Shown here one piece after another: positions 8,667 to 16,997 of a DNA stretch of 64,000 nucleotides. The position numbers and the translations under genes were made by a program. The notes under the pieces were generated by a model, which saw nothing but the letters and a program-made list of their open reading frames with translations, searched no databases and was not told where the DNA came from. How positions within the stretch are numbered: position 1 is the stretch's first letter; each line of letters begins with the position of its first letter. Source of the stretch: Sphingobacterium bambusae. Lineage in GTDB: Bacteria; Bacteroidota; Bacteroidia; Sphingobacteriales; Sphingobacteriaceae. The stretch spans positions 3,782,001 through 3,846,000 of the forward strand of contig NZ_CP138332.1 in assembly GCF_033955345.1 (NCBI RefSeq). The letters are read 5' to 3'.

Positions 8667-9725
8667 ATGAATTTAGGAAAGAACGTAAATAATCTGTTAA
8701 AAAGACAACCTGAGGTTTATATCAAGGGGTTGGGCGCCTTTAAGCGGAACCATACGCCAGCGACGTATGATGAAAAGCGGAATGTCTATCTTCCCCCGAT
8801 CAGTTATATAGATTTCGACCAAACGAGTAATCGCGGCTACGATTTCATCCAATATATTGCCCAGTTGGATGCCATCGATACCAAGGATGCTGAAGCACAG
8901 ATCGCCACCGTAGTGGGGGCCTTACTTAAGGAAATTAGGGAAGAAGGACAGGCGAAGCTGGATGATTTAGGTTATTTGGTTAGTTACGGTGAAGGATATG
9001 TGTTTAAAGCTTTGGATCTTTCGGGATTCCACTATGAACCTATCGCTGCGACATTGCCGCCAACGAGCAGTGTACCTGCGGTTGATACAGCTGCGGAGAC
9101 AACCCCCGTTTCTTCGTCCGAAAAAACAGAGATACCTACACCAGTGGCTCCTGTAGAGCAACAACCGGTATCGGCGGAAATTTTGGAACCATTTTTTGAA
9201 AATAACAGCATGGGAGCCAAGAATACGCGAAGCAATACCCTATGGTATATTTTGATTGCGTTATTGGCCTTGGGTACCATTGCTGCACTTTATTACTTTA
9301 ATAAGCGTGCCGGGCGTATAGCCAATCCGGTGGTGGTGGTGGAACCGCAAGCAACAGAGCCAGATACGCTCGACGCTTTCAGTCCTGTGGATAGCTTGAA
9401 TAATGCAGATTCCCTTGCAGAAAGTTTGGTGGATACCTCGCAGACCGAGATTGCCGCGACAGAAACACCCGACGTCCCGGCAGAAGTTCCTGATCAATGG
9501 CAGATCGTGATTGGGATTCATCCGACCATGGCTAAGGCTAACGAGCATGCCGTAGCGATGCGGAAGAAAGGGTATACCAGCGTTCGTGCTGTGCCTAGCA
9601 AAATGGTCAAAAACAATAAAAAAGTAATTTGGGATACCTATGCCACGAAGGAGGAAATGGAAACTGCCCTACAATATGTCCGAAAAAATATAGAGAAGGA
9701 CGCTTGGCCGGATAAGATAAATTGA
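8667..9725 (+). CDS. HU-CCDC81-like / transmembrane / SPOR domain protein
   Basis: 352 residues in three parts. Residues 1-125 look like the prokaryotic HU/CCDC81 fold (YIKGLGAFKRNH then IDFDQTSNRGYDF), placed in the cytoplasm. A single membrane helix spans about 192-210 (LWYILIALLALGTIAALYYF). Residues 275-352 form a SPOR domain (QWQIVIGIHPTMAKANEHA), which in other proteins binds denuded septal peptidoglycan. Acidic Thr/Glu-rich linkers join the parts. Topology would therefore span from the cytoplasm to the cell wall. Gene position between a plugless barrel and exbB suggests a link to envelope constriction or Tol-Pal-like work. Domain calls are from pattern recognition; function is not known. 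Confidence 0.8.
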   Translation: MNLGKNVNNLLKRQPEVYIKGLGAFKRNHTPATYDEKRNVYLPPISYIDFDQTSNRGYDFIQYIAQLDAIDTKDAEAQIATVVGALLKEIREEGQAKLDDLGYLVSYGEGYVFKALDLSGFHYEPIAATLPPTSSVPAVDTAAETTPVSSSEKTEIPTPVAPVEQQPVSAEILEPFFENNSMGAKNTRSNTLWYILIALLALGTIAALYYFNKRAGRIANPVVVVEPQATEPDTLDAFSPVDSLNNADSLAESLVDTSQTEIAATETPDVPAEVPDQWQIVIGIHPTMAKANEHAVAMRKKGYTSVRAVPSKMVKNNKKVIWDTYATKEEMETALQYVRKNIEKDAWPDKIN

Positions 9726-9764
9726 TAAAATAAACCTAATAATAAAAAATACACAAGAAAGACT

Positions 9765-10469
9765 ATGTCATTAATGCAAGAGAATTTAACAGCGATGGAT
9801 TCTGTGAACTCGGTTCAACAGCAAGCGGTACAGTTGGCAACAGCGGATGAGAACTTAAATCTTATCCAACTGTTGATGAAGGGAGGTTGGATTATGATTC
9901 CAATTATTTTCCTGTTGTTTTTAGCCTTGGTTATCTTTTTTGAACGATACATCACCATCCGAAAGGCATCGAAAACCGACTCGGGTTTAATGTCGCAGAT
10001 CAAGAGCAATGTTATGTCTGGTCGTTTAGATGCGGCTATTGCGGTTTGTCGCTCCAGCAATTCTGCTTTGGCGCGTATGCTGCAGAAAGGTCTTTCGCGC
10101 GTAGGACGCCCGATAAAAGATATAGAAGGAGCGATAGAAAACGCTGGTAAGCTGGAAGTATCTAAATTAGAGAAGAACATCAATATCTTAGGTATCGTTG
10201 CTGGTATTGCGCCGATGCTTGGTTTCGTTGGAACTATCTTTGGGGTAATCCAAATTTTTCGTGATGTGGAAGTAGCAGGTGGTATCGATATCGGATCGGT
10301 GTCTGGAGGTTTGTATGTGAAGATGATTGCTTCTGCAAGTGGACTTACCGTTGGTATTTTGGCCTATATTGGTTACCATGTATTGAACATGATGGTGGAG
10401 CGCGTTATTTTACGCATGGAGACCGATTCGGTAGAATTTATCGATCTATTGGACGAGCCTGGTGTTTAG
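9765..10469 (+). CDS. exbB: ExbB/TolQ/MotA-type proton channel subunit
   Basis: 234 residues with three hydrophobic segments: about 40-62 (GWIMIPIIFLLFLALVIFF), 148-170 (ILGIVAGIAPMLGFVGTIFG) and 188-212. The conserved GxxAPMLGFVGTIFGVI loop is the ExbB/TolQ hallmark. The protein forms the pentameric inner-membrane channel that, with ExbD, uses the proton gradient to drive TonB. exbD starts 46 nt downstream and tonB follows it. A hydrophilic 38-residue N-terminal extension precedes the first helix. Whether it acts as ExbB or TolQ cannot be fixed from sequence, but the tonB neighbour favours ExbB. Confidence 0.92.
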   Translation: MSLMQENLTAMDSVNSVQQQAVQLATADENLNLIQLLMKGGWIMIPIIFLLFLALVIFFERYITIRKASKTDSGLMSQIKSNVMSGRLDAAIAVCRSSNSALARMLQKGLSRVGRPIKDIEGAIENAGKLEVSKLEKNINILGIVAGIAPMLGFVGTIFGVIQIFRDVEVAGGIDIGSVSGGLYVKMIASASGLTVGILAYIGYHVLNMMVERVILRMETDSVEFIDLLDEPGV

Positions 10470-10515
10470 TATAGCGTTAGCAGTTGACGTTATTTTTGAC
10501 TTTTCAGTTTAAACG

Positions 10516-10923
10516 ATGAACTTAAGAAATAGAAGACATAAGCCTACAGCGGAGGTACACACAGCGGCATTGAACGATATCATGTTTTTCTTGATGTTGT
10601 TTTTCCTGTTGGCGTCTGCGGTGGCAAATCCGCAAGTCGTGAAATTGTTGTTGCCTAAATCGAGCGCCGGCGAGCAGTCAGTTGCTAAGAAAACGATGAC
10701 GGTGTCTATTACGGCAGATTTAAACTATCACGTGGACAAACAAACGGTTAGCTTGGACCAATTGGAACCATTGATTCAAAGCCAAATTGTTAACGGCGAG
10801 GAATTGACGATCATGTTGTATGCCGATAGTTCGGTGCCTATTCAAAATGTGATCTCTGTGATGGATGTTGCAAACAAGAATAGAGTAAAATTGGTGCTGG
10901 CGACGGAGCCGAAGAAAGATTAA
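10516..10923 (+). CDS. exbD: ExbD/TolR-type biopolymer transport protein
   Basis: 135 residues: short basic cytoplasmic tail, one membrane helix (about 22-40, DIMFFLMLFFLLASAVA) and a periplasmic domain. Asp21 at the helix start is in the position of the essential proton-carrying Asp of ExbD. It should sit in the ExbB pore and couple proton flow to TonB. It is between exbB and tonB, all on the plus strand. The 46-nt gap before it holds TTTTTGACTTTTCAGTTT, related to the tandem repeat before tonB. Confidence 0.92.
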   Translation: MNLRNRRHKPTAEVHTAALNDIMFFLMLFFLLASAVANPQVVKLLLPKSSAGEQSVAKKTMTVSITADLNYHVDKQTVSLDQLEPLIQSQIVNGEELTIMLYADSSVPIQNVISVMDVANKNRVKLVLATEPKKD

Positions 10924-11007
10924 AGAAGGATGGTGTATCAGGTCGTAGGTATTGCGATACAACGACAGGTGATACGGCGAGATAGCATATCTATTAGACT
11001 ATCGCTG

Positions 11008-11035
11008 TTTGACTTTTTAATTTTGACTTTTTAAT
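11008..11035 (+). repeat. Tandem 14-nt repeat before tonB
   Basis: TTTGACTTTTTAAT occurs twice head to tail (11008-11021 and 11022-11035), ending 10 nt before the tonB ATG. A related TTTGACTTTTCAGT stands just before exbD. Its role is unknown; it may be translational or promoter-related. Confidence 0.6.
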
Positions 11036-11045
11036 TTGAAAGAAG

Positions 11046-11867
11046 ATGTATTACCAATCGCAAGAGGAAAATAATCTGCCGAAAGCCTTGGGCTTATCAA
11101 CGGCAGTGATGGGGATATTGGTGTTGATTGCGTTTTTCGTGGTTTTTGGAGGTGATGTACCACGCTATGGTATGGGTGGTATTGTGGTGAATTATGGAAC
11201 CTCGGAAGAAGGAATGGGCGACGACTACATGAGCGTTGATGAACCTTCCATGGATGAGAATGCGAATAATGTGAAGCCCGATAAAATTGATCCTGTTTCT
11301 ACACCGGTACCTACACCGTCGCAGCAGGTAGCGGATAAAGTAGTGGCTACGCAAGATGTCGAGGACGCACCTGCAGTACCAAAAAACGAAAAGCCAGTCA
11401 AACCGAATGCTGATGTGGCGACAGCTGAAAAGAAGGATGCGAAGCCAGCTGTTAATCCGAATGCGCTGTATAAAGGCAAAAAGAACAACGCCACCGGAAC
11501 AGGTGATGGTACAGGAACTACGGCGGGCAACCAAGGTAGCAATCTTGGCGATCCATTGGCGAGCAACTATGGAGAAGGTGGTTCGGGAGATGGAAATATG
11601 ATGTTGACCATCGCTAACCGCCGTTTTGAAGTGCCACCTAGAATTCAGGATGATGGACAGCAGGCCGGACGTGTAGCCGTAGAATTTAAAGTGAATAAAA
11701 GTGGCGTAGTAACCTATGCGCGCGCTGGTGTACGAGGTACAACGATTTCCAACCGTAGCTTGTTGGAGAAGTGTGAACGCGCTGTGATGGGGGCTCGTCT
11801 TAACCAACTACCCAACGCTCCCGATTCTCAAACGGGTGTTATTGTATTCAATTTCAAGTTAAGATAA
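11046..11867 (+). CDS. tonB: TonB-type energy transducer
   Basis: 273 residues: N-terminal inner-membrane anchor (about 16-34, LSTAVMGILVLIAFFVVFGG), a long Pro/Lys/Asp-rich periplasm-spanning region (about 60-190, with VSTPVPTPSQQ and glycine-rich GDGTGTTAGNQG), and a C-terminal TonB-like alpha/beta domain (about 190-273, starting ANRRFEVPP and ending VIVFNFKLR). It is the third member of an exbB-exbD-tonB set and should carry energy to outer membrane receptors, possibly including the barrel at 6893. folC begins 6 nt after its stop, so they are co-transcribed. Confidence 0.88.
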   Translation: MYYQSQEENNLPKALGLSTAVMGILVLIAFFVVFGGDVPRYGMGGIVVNYGTSEEGMGDDYMSVDEPSMDENANNVKPDKIDPVSTPVPTPSQQVADKVVATQDVEDAPAVPKNEKPVKPNADVATAEKKDAKPAVNPNALYKGKKNNATGTGDGTGTTAGNQGSNLGDPLASNYGEGGSGDGNMMLTIANRRFEVPPRIQDDGQQAGRVAVEFKVNKSGVVTYARAGVRGTTISNRSLLEKCERAVMGARLNQLPNAPDSQTGVIVFNFKLR

Positions 11868-11873
11868 CTTTTC

Positions 11874-13193
11874 ATGATGAAGACATATGATGAGGTAATC
11901 GAGTATCTTTATGCTCGATTACCCATGTTTACACGTGATGGAGCTAGCGCCATCAAGAAAGATGTAAACAACACCCTTCGTTTCTGTGCAGCGCTGGATA
12001 ATCCCCATCAAAAATTTAAGTCTGTTCATGTTGCAGGTACCAATGGGAAGGGCTCTACCTCCCATATGCTGGCGTCGATTTTTGCTTCGGCAGGATACAA
12101 AACGGGCTTATACACCTCACCCCACTTGGTCGATTTCCGAGAACGTATACGTGTCAACGGACAGATGATTTCAGAAGCGGAGGTACTCGCGTTTGTCAAT
12201 CAACATTTGCCAACAATCACAGAAATATCGCCTTCGTTTTTCGAGGTAACGGTAGCTATGGCATTTGATTACTTCGCGCGGGAGCAAGTAGATATTGCCA
12301 TTATCGAAGTAGGACTTGGAGGTCGATTGGATAGCACAAACATTATTCTACCGGAGCTAGCTGTCATCACGAATATTGGGATGGATCATATGAATCTTTT
12401 GGGCGATACCTTACAGGAGATTGCTGGCGAGAAGGCAGGTATTATAAAGAAAGATATTCCCGTGGTTGTCTCCGAGAGGGATGAACGGGTGGCTCATGTA
12501 TTTGAGGAATATGCGCAAAAGGTAGGCGCTCCATTGAAATTTGCGACTGCTGATTTACAGGTCTTGGCTGCCGATCGTAAGGAGTCGGGGCTGCAGGTGG
12601 AAGTGCTCAACAAGCAAACTGGCGTTCGGCAGGTTTGGGAGATGGCGCTTGCGGGCTCGTACCAGCAAAAAAATCTGTTAGGCGTATTGACTGCAGTTGC
12701 ATCCCTACAGAAGAAGGGATGGGTTGTGAAAGAGGAGTATATCCGTGCAGGCTTGTTGGAAGTGCAAAGGCAAACAGGGCTTCAAGGACGATGGCAAACG
12801 CTGTCGACTGATCCTTATATCATTTGCGACACCGGGCATAATGAGGACGGTATCCGTGAAGTAGTGCAGAACCTAAAGCAGACCACATATAAGCAATTAC
12901 ATATGGTGATTGGTGCTATGCGCGATAAAGATTTGAGCCATATGCTACCGCTTCTGCCTGCAGAAGCAAAATATTACTTCTGTAGCCCAGACATGCCACG
13001 CGCATTGCCTGCCAAAGAATTGCGTGAAGCAGCTACTTCTTGGAAGCTGAAGGGGGAGGATTTTGTTACTGTGGAGGAGGCTTTACGGGCTGCGAAAGAC
13101 AATTTCCGCACCGGCGATTTCATTTTTGTTGGAGGAAGCACCTTTGTTGTGGCGGAAGTGCTGACCGCAGAAAAAAGTAAAGAGCAATCATGA
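11874..13193 (+). CDS. folC: Bifunctional folylpolyglutamate synthase / dihydrofolate synthase
   Basis: 439 residues, typical length. The Mur-ligase-type P-loop VAGTNGKGSTSHM and the following YTSPHLVDFRERI folate loop are clear, and the C-terminal half has DTGHNEDGI and GAMRDKD found in FolC. It ligates glutamate to dihydropteroate and to folates in the cytoplasm. It follows tonB by 6 nt; this tonB-folC adjacency is familiar in Bacteroidetes and is probably a shared transcript, not a functional link. ATG codons at 11874 and 11877 are both possible starts. Its last codons and TGA are part of the terminator hairpin. Confidence 0.95.
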   Translation: MMKTYDEVIEYLYARLPMFTRDGASAIKKDVNNTLRFCAALDNPHQKFKSVHVAGTNGKGSTSHMLASIFASAGYKTGLYTSPHLVDFRERIRVNGQMISEAEVLAFVNQHLPTITEISPSFFEVTVAMAFDYFAREQVDIAIIEVGLGGRLDSTNIILPELAVITNIGMDHMNLLGDTLQEIAGEKAGIIKKDIPVVVSERDERVAHVFEEYAQKVGAPLKFATADLQVLAADRKESGLQVEVLNKQTGVRQVWEMALAGSYQQKNLLGVLTAVASLQKKGWVVKEEYIRAGLLEVQRQTGLQGRWQTLSTDPYIICDTGHNEDGIREVVQNLKQTTYKQLHMVIGAMRDKDLSHMLPLLPAEAKYYFCSPDMPRALPAKELREAATSWKLKGEDFVTVEEALRAAKDNFRTGDFIFVGGSTFVVAEVLTAEKSKEQS

Positions 13194-13215
13194 GTTTGAT
13201 TGCTCTTTACTTTTT
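13172..13215. terminator. Bidirectional terminator between folC and the SDR gene
   Basis: A perfect 19-bp stem (13172-13190 with 13197-13215) with a 6-nt loop, A-run on the left and T-run on the right. The folC stop codon TGA (13191-13193) lies in the loop, so coding sequence and terminator overlap. Confidence 0.9.
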
Positions 13216-13230
13216 CAAATAGTGTTGGCG

Positions 13231-13974
13231 TTATTTCGCCAAATACCCACCATCTACCGGATAGTAACTTCCGGTCACGAAACTCGCCTCGTCGGAGGCT
13301 AGCCATAGGGTTAAGGCAGCTACCTCTTCGGGTTTTCCCAAGCGCTGCATAGCATGCTGCTCGGCCAAATATTTTTGTGTCGCTTGATCCAAATGGTCAT
13401 CAATCAGCGGCGTTGCGATAAAGCCCGGACCGACGGCATTGATGCGCACACCACGTGTGCCATATTCCCAAGCGGCAGATTTCGTTAAACCTACAACGCC
13501 ATGTTTTGCCGCTACATAGGCTGATGATTGGGCAAAGCCAACGCTACCTAAAATGGAAGCCATATTAATAATGGATCCGCCCACTTTTTCGATTTCTGGA
13601 AGTTGGTAATGCATACCATAGAAAACACCATTTAAGTTGATATCGATGACTTTGTTCCAAGCATCCAAGGCATAATCGCCGACGGTAGCTGCAGGACCGC
13701 CAATACCCGCGTTGTTGACGGCGATGTGCAGAGCTCCAAAATTTTCTATGGCGACGTCCACAATTTTCTTGTTATCCTCGGGAGATGATGAATCTGCTTT
13801 TACAAAGAGGATGCGACCATCTTTATCGGCATTCACCAACTCATGACCCAACTTTTCATTTAAGTCGGAAACGACCACTTTAGCACCGGCTTTTACAAAG
13901 GCCTCGACAATCGCTTTCCCAATGCCAGAGACACCTCCAGTGACTATAGCTACTTTATTTTCTAGTTGTTTCAT
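13231..13974 (-). CDS. Short-chain dehydrogenase/reductase (glucose/3-oxoacyl reductase type)
   Basis: 247 residues, a classical SDR. The cofactor loop TGGVSGIG is at 12-19, NNAG at 87-90, and the catalytic Ser140, Tyr153 and Lys157 are all present. The C terminus ends in the usual VDGGYLAK. It oxidises or reduces an alcohol/ketone with NAD(P); Asp37 after the second strand (VVVSDLNE) suggests NAD preference. Substrate cannot be told from sequence. It lies 112 nt downstream of alkB on the same strand, so it may share that transcript or have its own promoter; I saw no terminator between them. Confidence 0.88.
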   Translation of the reverse strand: MKQLENKVAIVTGGVSGIGKAIVEAFVKAGAKVVVSDLNEKLGHELVNADKDGRILFVKADSSSPEDNKKIVDVAIENFGALHIAVNNAGIGGPAATVGDYALDAWNKVIDINLNGVFYGMHYQLPEIEKVGGSIINMASILGSVGFAQSSAYVAAKHGVVGLTKSAAWEYGTRGVRINAVGPGFIATPLIDDHLDQATQKYLAEQHAMQRLGKPEEVAALTLWLASDEASFVTGSYYPVDGGYLAK

Positions 13975-14086
13975 ATTACATCGATATATAGTAACAATTT
14001 ACGAAAAAGGTATTCAGCTTTTTCAGCATCTACTGCGACACCTATCGAAGATGATTATTAAACAACAAAAGCATAGCGTTGTGACA

Positions 14087-14713
14087 CTACCTTGATGATT
14101 CGCTTCCCTCAATCGTTCTGAAGGTAAGGTTGATGCGAGGAGTAGTGACTTTTGTCGTAGGAGGTAATCGGTGCAGCCAATGATCCTGCGTTTGATCCCG
14201 CATGATCAGCAAACTACCATGCTCGAGTTCCACATATACGGTCTTCTTATTCAATTTATGTTTAAATCCAAATTTGCGTTGGGCACCGAAGGTCACTGAC
14301 GCAATGGCGCCATGTTTCTTAAGATCTTTTTCGCCGTCGCTATGCCAGGCCATTCCTTCCGATCCATCGTGGTAGAGGTTGCATAAGCATGAATTGAACC
14401 GTGCGCCGCAAAGTTCTTCGATTTGCTGTTTGATACTTTGCAGCGGAGCCACCCAAGGCAATGCTCTTTTCAATATTCCAGAATAGGTATATTCAAATGT
14501 CTGATCGCCATACCAAGCTACCTTACGTTTAGTGCTGATATGCTTGCCAAATATAACTGCCTGATCGTGCTCCCAAGCGAGTTGCTCAAGCAGCTGCTGG
14601 TAATAAAGGTTGGCTTCATCATGTTTAAATACCGCTCCATAATACTGTACCATACCATCTTGTGGTAGCAGATTTCTTTGGGGCGCGGCGGAGTCGTCAA
14701 ATAGTGTCATCAT
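14087..14713 (-). CDS. alkB: AlkB-like 2-oxoglutarate/Fe(II) DNA-repair dioxygenase
   Basis: 208 residues from the ATG at 14713. The iron ligands are visible as His124-x-Asp126 (WHSDGEKD) and His181 (HWLHRLPP), with the 2-oxoglutarate-binding Arg193-x5-Arg199 (RINLTFR). The protein resembles ALKBH2/3-type enzymes, which remove 1-methyladenine and 3-methylcytosine from DNA by oxidation. A longer frame reaches 14743, but the ATG at 14713 (or 14710) overlaps the TGA of the upstream alkyltransferase gene in ATGATGA, the usual coupled arrangement. The neighbour makes this an adaptive-response operon against DNA alkylation. Confidence 0.9.
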   Translation of the reverse strand: MMTLFDDSAAPQRNLLPQDGMVQYYGAVFKHDEANLYYQQLLEQLAWEHDQAVIFGKHISTKRKVAWYGDQTFEYTYSGILKRALPWVAPLQSIKQQIEELCGARFNSCLCNLYHDGSEGMAWHSDGEKDLKKHGAIASVTFGAQRKFGFKHKLNKKTVYVELEHGSLLIMRDQTQDHWLHRLPPTTKVTTPRINLTFRTIEGSESSR

Positions 14714-15567
14714 TGTTGTGCGGTTTTTAGTGCGCTTTCCCAAGCAATAATCGCAGTCTTACGATGCAGTCCCCAACGGTAACCGCCCAATAATCCTGAA
14801 GTTTGTATCACCCGGTGGCAGGGAATCAAATAAGCGATAGGGTTGCTGCCGATAGCTGTGCCGACGGCCCGAGATGCGGAGGGATTTCCAATTTCTTCGG
14901 CCACTTGGCGGTAGCTCGCCAGCTGGCCGGCGGGAATTTTTAAGAGCGCCGCCCATACATGTAATTGAAAAGGCGTCCCTCGAAGATGTAGTTTCACGGC
15001 TTGTAGATTCGACCAGTCGCGATTGAAAAATGCTAATACTGCCTTTTGATATGGACTATTTTCCAATACGAATGTTGCATTTGGATAGCTGTTGAAAAGT
15101 GTTTCGCACACGCCGTTTGCTTCGTCTTCGAAGGCCACGTAACAAACTCCCTTGTCGGTCGAAGCGATAAGCACATTGCCGAAGCGAGAAGCATGATAAG
15201 CATAGCGGATGGTGAGTTGTCGACCACCTTGTTTGTATTCTGCGGGCGTCATGCCCTCGATTTGTATAAAAAGATCGTGCAGGCGGCTGGTGCTAGACAG
15301 CCCTGTTTCAAATGAAGCATGGAAAAGGTTCTTTTGCTGTCCAGCCAGCAGTTGTTTTGCATGCTGTATGCTGGTGTATTGTAGAAATTTTTTTGGACTT
15401 GTGCCTGCCCATTCCTGAAAGAGACGTTGAAAATGATCGGGGCTCATATGCACATGTGCCGCGATCTCCGCTAGCGAAGGTTGCGCCTTAAAGTTGTCCT
15501 GCAAAAATGCAATGGCCTTGGCGATACGTTCGAAGTTTATGAGATCCTGTTGCTTTTCCATATTCAA
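14710..15567 (-). CDS. AraC-type regulator fused to O6-methylguanine-DNA methyltransferase (Ada-like, lacking the N-terminal Ada domain)
   Basis: 285 residues. An AraC helix-turn-helix pair fills about 12-112 (LAEIAAHVHMSPDHFQRLF and the second helix set). The methyltransferase part runs from about 118 to 275, with acceptor Cys250 in IPCHRVI and the following GGYRWGLHRK. The zinc-binding N-terminal domain of E. coli Ada, which senses methylphosphotriesters, is missing. The protein can repair O6-methylguanine, and any switch would have to come from Cys250. It overlaps alkB by 4 nt. Symbol ada is tempting but the architecture differs, so I leave it blank. Confidence 0.9.
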   Translation of the reverse strand: MNMEKQQDLINFERIAKAIAFLQDNFKAQPSLAEIAAHVHMSPDHFQRLFQEWAGTSPKKFLQYTSIQHAKQLLAGQQKNLFHASFETGLSSTSRLHDLFIQIEGMTPAEYKQGGRQLTIRYAYHASRFGNVLIASTDKGVCYVAFEDEANGVCETLFNSYPNATFVLENSPYQKAVLAFFNRDWSNLQAVKLHLRGTPFQLHVWAALLKIPAGQLASYRQVAEEIGNPSASRAVGTAIGSNPIAYLIPCHRVIQTSGLLGGYRWGLHRKTAIIAWESALKTAQQ

Positions 15568-15618
15568 ATGTCCTCATTTTTGTGCGACAAAAAAATCCGT
15601 TTCTTGCGTATGTAGCTT

Positions 15619-16716
15619 TTAAGAACCTTCCTGTGTTTTATCTGCTGCGCTGGACTCCGGAGGTGGCAGCTGCAAAGGCAAAGGCTCGCGAACGATACCT
15701 TTACCATATTCGTGGCTGTAAACTTTCATCAATAAGCCTATTGAAGAGAGAATAAGCGGCCCGAAAATCAAGCCCAGCATACCAAATAGATTTAAACCCA
15801 GCAATACCCCGAAAACCGTGATCATTGGCGGTACATCGCCAATGGTTTTCAAAATGGTAAAGCGCAGTACATTATCTATACCACCGACTAAGATGAAACA
15901 GTAAATGGATAGTCCGATAGCGTTGGCGGTCTCCCCGCCGGCTAACGTAATGGCACAGATCGGGACATAGATGGTCATTGTGCCCAAGATAGGTACAATC
16001 GATGATATACCGGTCAGAAGTCCCAACAGCACGAAATTATCGATGCCGAATATCCAGTAGCCCAGCATGGCTACCAAGCCTTGGCAAAAGCCCAAGATGG
16101 GAATGCCGATGGCGTTAGAACGGACCATCACGTTAACCTCGTTCCAAATATCCCTTTTGCTCTCTTTACTAAAAGGAATAGAGCGGTAGAGGGTAGATTC
16201 CATTTTTTTCGCATTTACCTGCATAAAGTAGAGCACAAAAAGGGTAACAACAATGTTCACACCAACCTCAGCGACCGAGTTTAGTATATTCGGGACATAG
16301 CGGGTCAGCCGCTGTAAAAAATTCAAGAGTGCTGTATCCGACATGTCAATGTCTTTCAGGAATGGCTTATCACTCATAAATGTTTTCAGTGTGTTGAATT
16401 TCTCGACAATCTGTTGTTGGTTGCTGAAGAAATGGTTGACCTGTGGCACCAGATAATCGATAATAGCCCAAATAGGGAGGATGATAAAAATGATGGATAG
16501 CAAGATGAAAAGTGCACTGGCAAGTGACTTTTTCCAACGGTAATGCTCGGTTAACTTAAAATAGGGCGTGCGAAAGAGTATGTAAAGCGTGATCGCTCCT
16601 AAGAAACCGGGAAGGTAATACATCAGGTTTTTAAAAACCAAAATGGATATTAAAATAATGATGATGATCAACATCACCTGGTTGATCGAGTTGTTGTTTA
16701 TCTGTTTATACTTCAT
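15619..16716 (-). CDS. AI-2E family (PerM/YdgG-type) membrane permease
   Basis: 365 residues with about eight hydrophobic segments: two near the N terminus (16-52), one at about 60-85, a periplasmic or cytoplasmic region to about 150, then helices at about 155-175 and 205-330 including GLLTGISSIVPILGT, a family signature, and GVLLGLNLFGMLGLIFGPL near the end. Members are proposed exporters (autoinducer-2, ions, or unknown); the substrate cannot be stated. The C-terminal tail (LQLPPPESSAADKTQ) is soluble. It lies 51 nt upstream of the ada-like gene on the same strand and may be co-transcribed. Confidence 0.88.
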   Translation of the reverse strand: MKYKQINNNSINQVMLIIIIILISILVFKNLMYYLPGFLGAITLYILFRTPYFKLTEHYRWKKSLASALFILLSIIFIILPIWAIIDYLVPQVNHFFSNQQQIVEKFNTLKTFMSDKPFLKDIDMSDTALLNFLQRLTRYVPNILNSVAEVGVNIVVTLFVLYFMQVNAKKMESTLYRSIPFSKESKRDIWNEVNVMVRSNAIGIPILGFCQGLVAMLGYWIFGIDNFVLLGLLTGISSIVPILGTMTIYVPICAITLAGGETANAIGLSIYCFILVGGIDNVLRFTILKTIGDVPPMITVFGVLLGLNLFGMLGLIFGPLILSSIGLLMKVYSHEYGKGIVREPLPLQLPPPESSAADKTQEGS

Positions 16717-16997
16717 CGTTCAGGGCGATTGGAATTGTATTCATCATCGGCCGCAGCCGTAGTTCTGTGCTACTACTAATGTAAGGTTTATTGTGTAAAA
16801 GTAGTCTGCGATGAGTAGCTAATCTTTATATAGTAAATACTTATATGCGACTTGCGCATAAATAAATTGCTGTACAATTCGTTTTCGAACTTATTTCTAT
16901 GTGAAATTTTGCGCAATCGATTGTTTGATTTTGATTTTTTTTATCTACGGAAATATAATTATACTTGAAATGAAATACCTTGTAAATCACTACAATT

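Noticed and set aside
1097-11807. Long antisense frames opposite coding genes, such as the 236-codon minus-strand frame opposite tonB
   Set aside because: They lie wholly opposite well-supported genes, have compositional bias of an antisense read, and no domain or start support.
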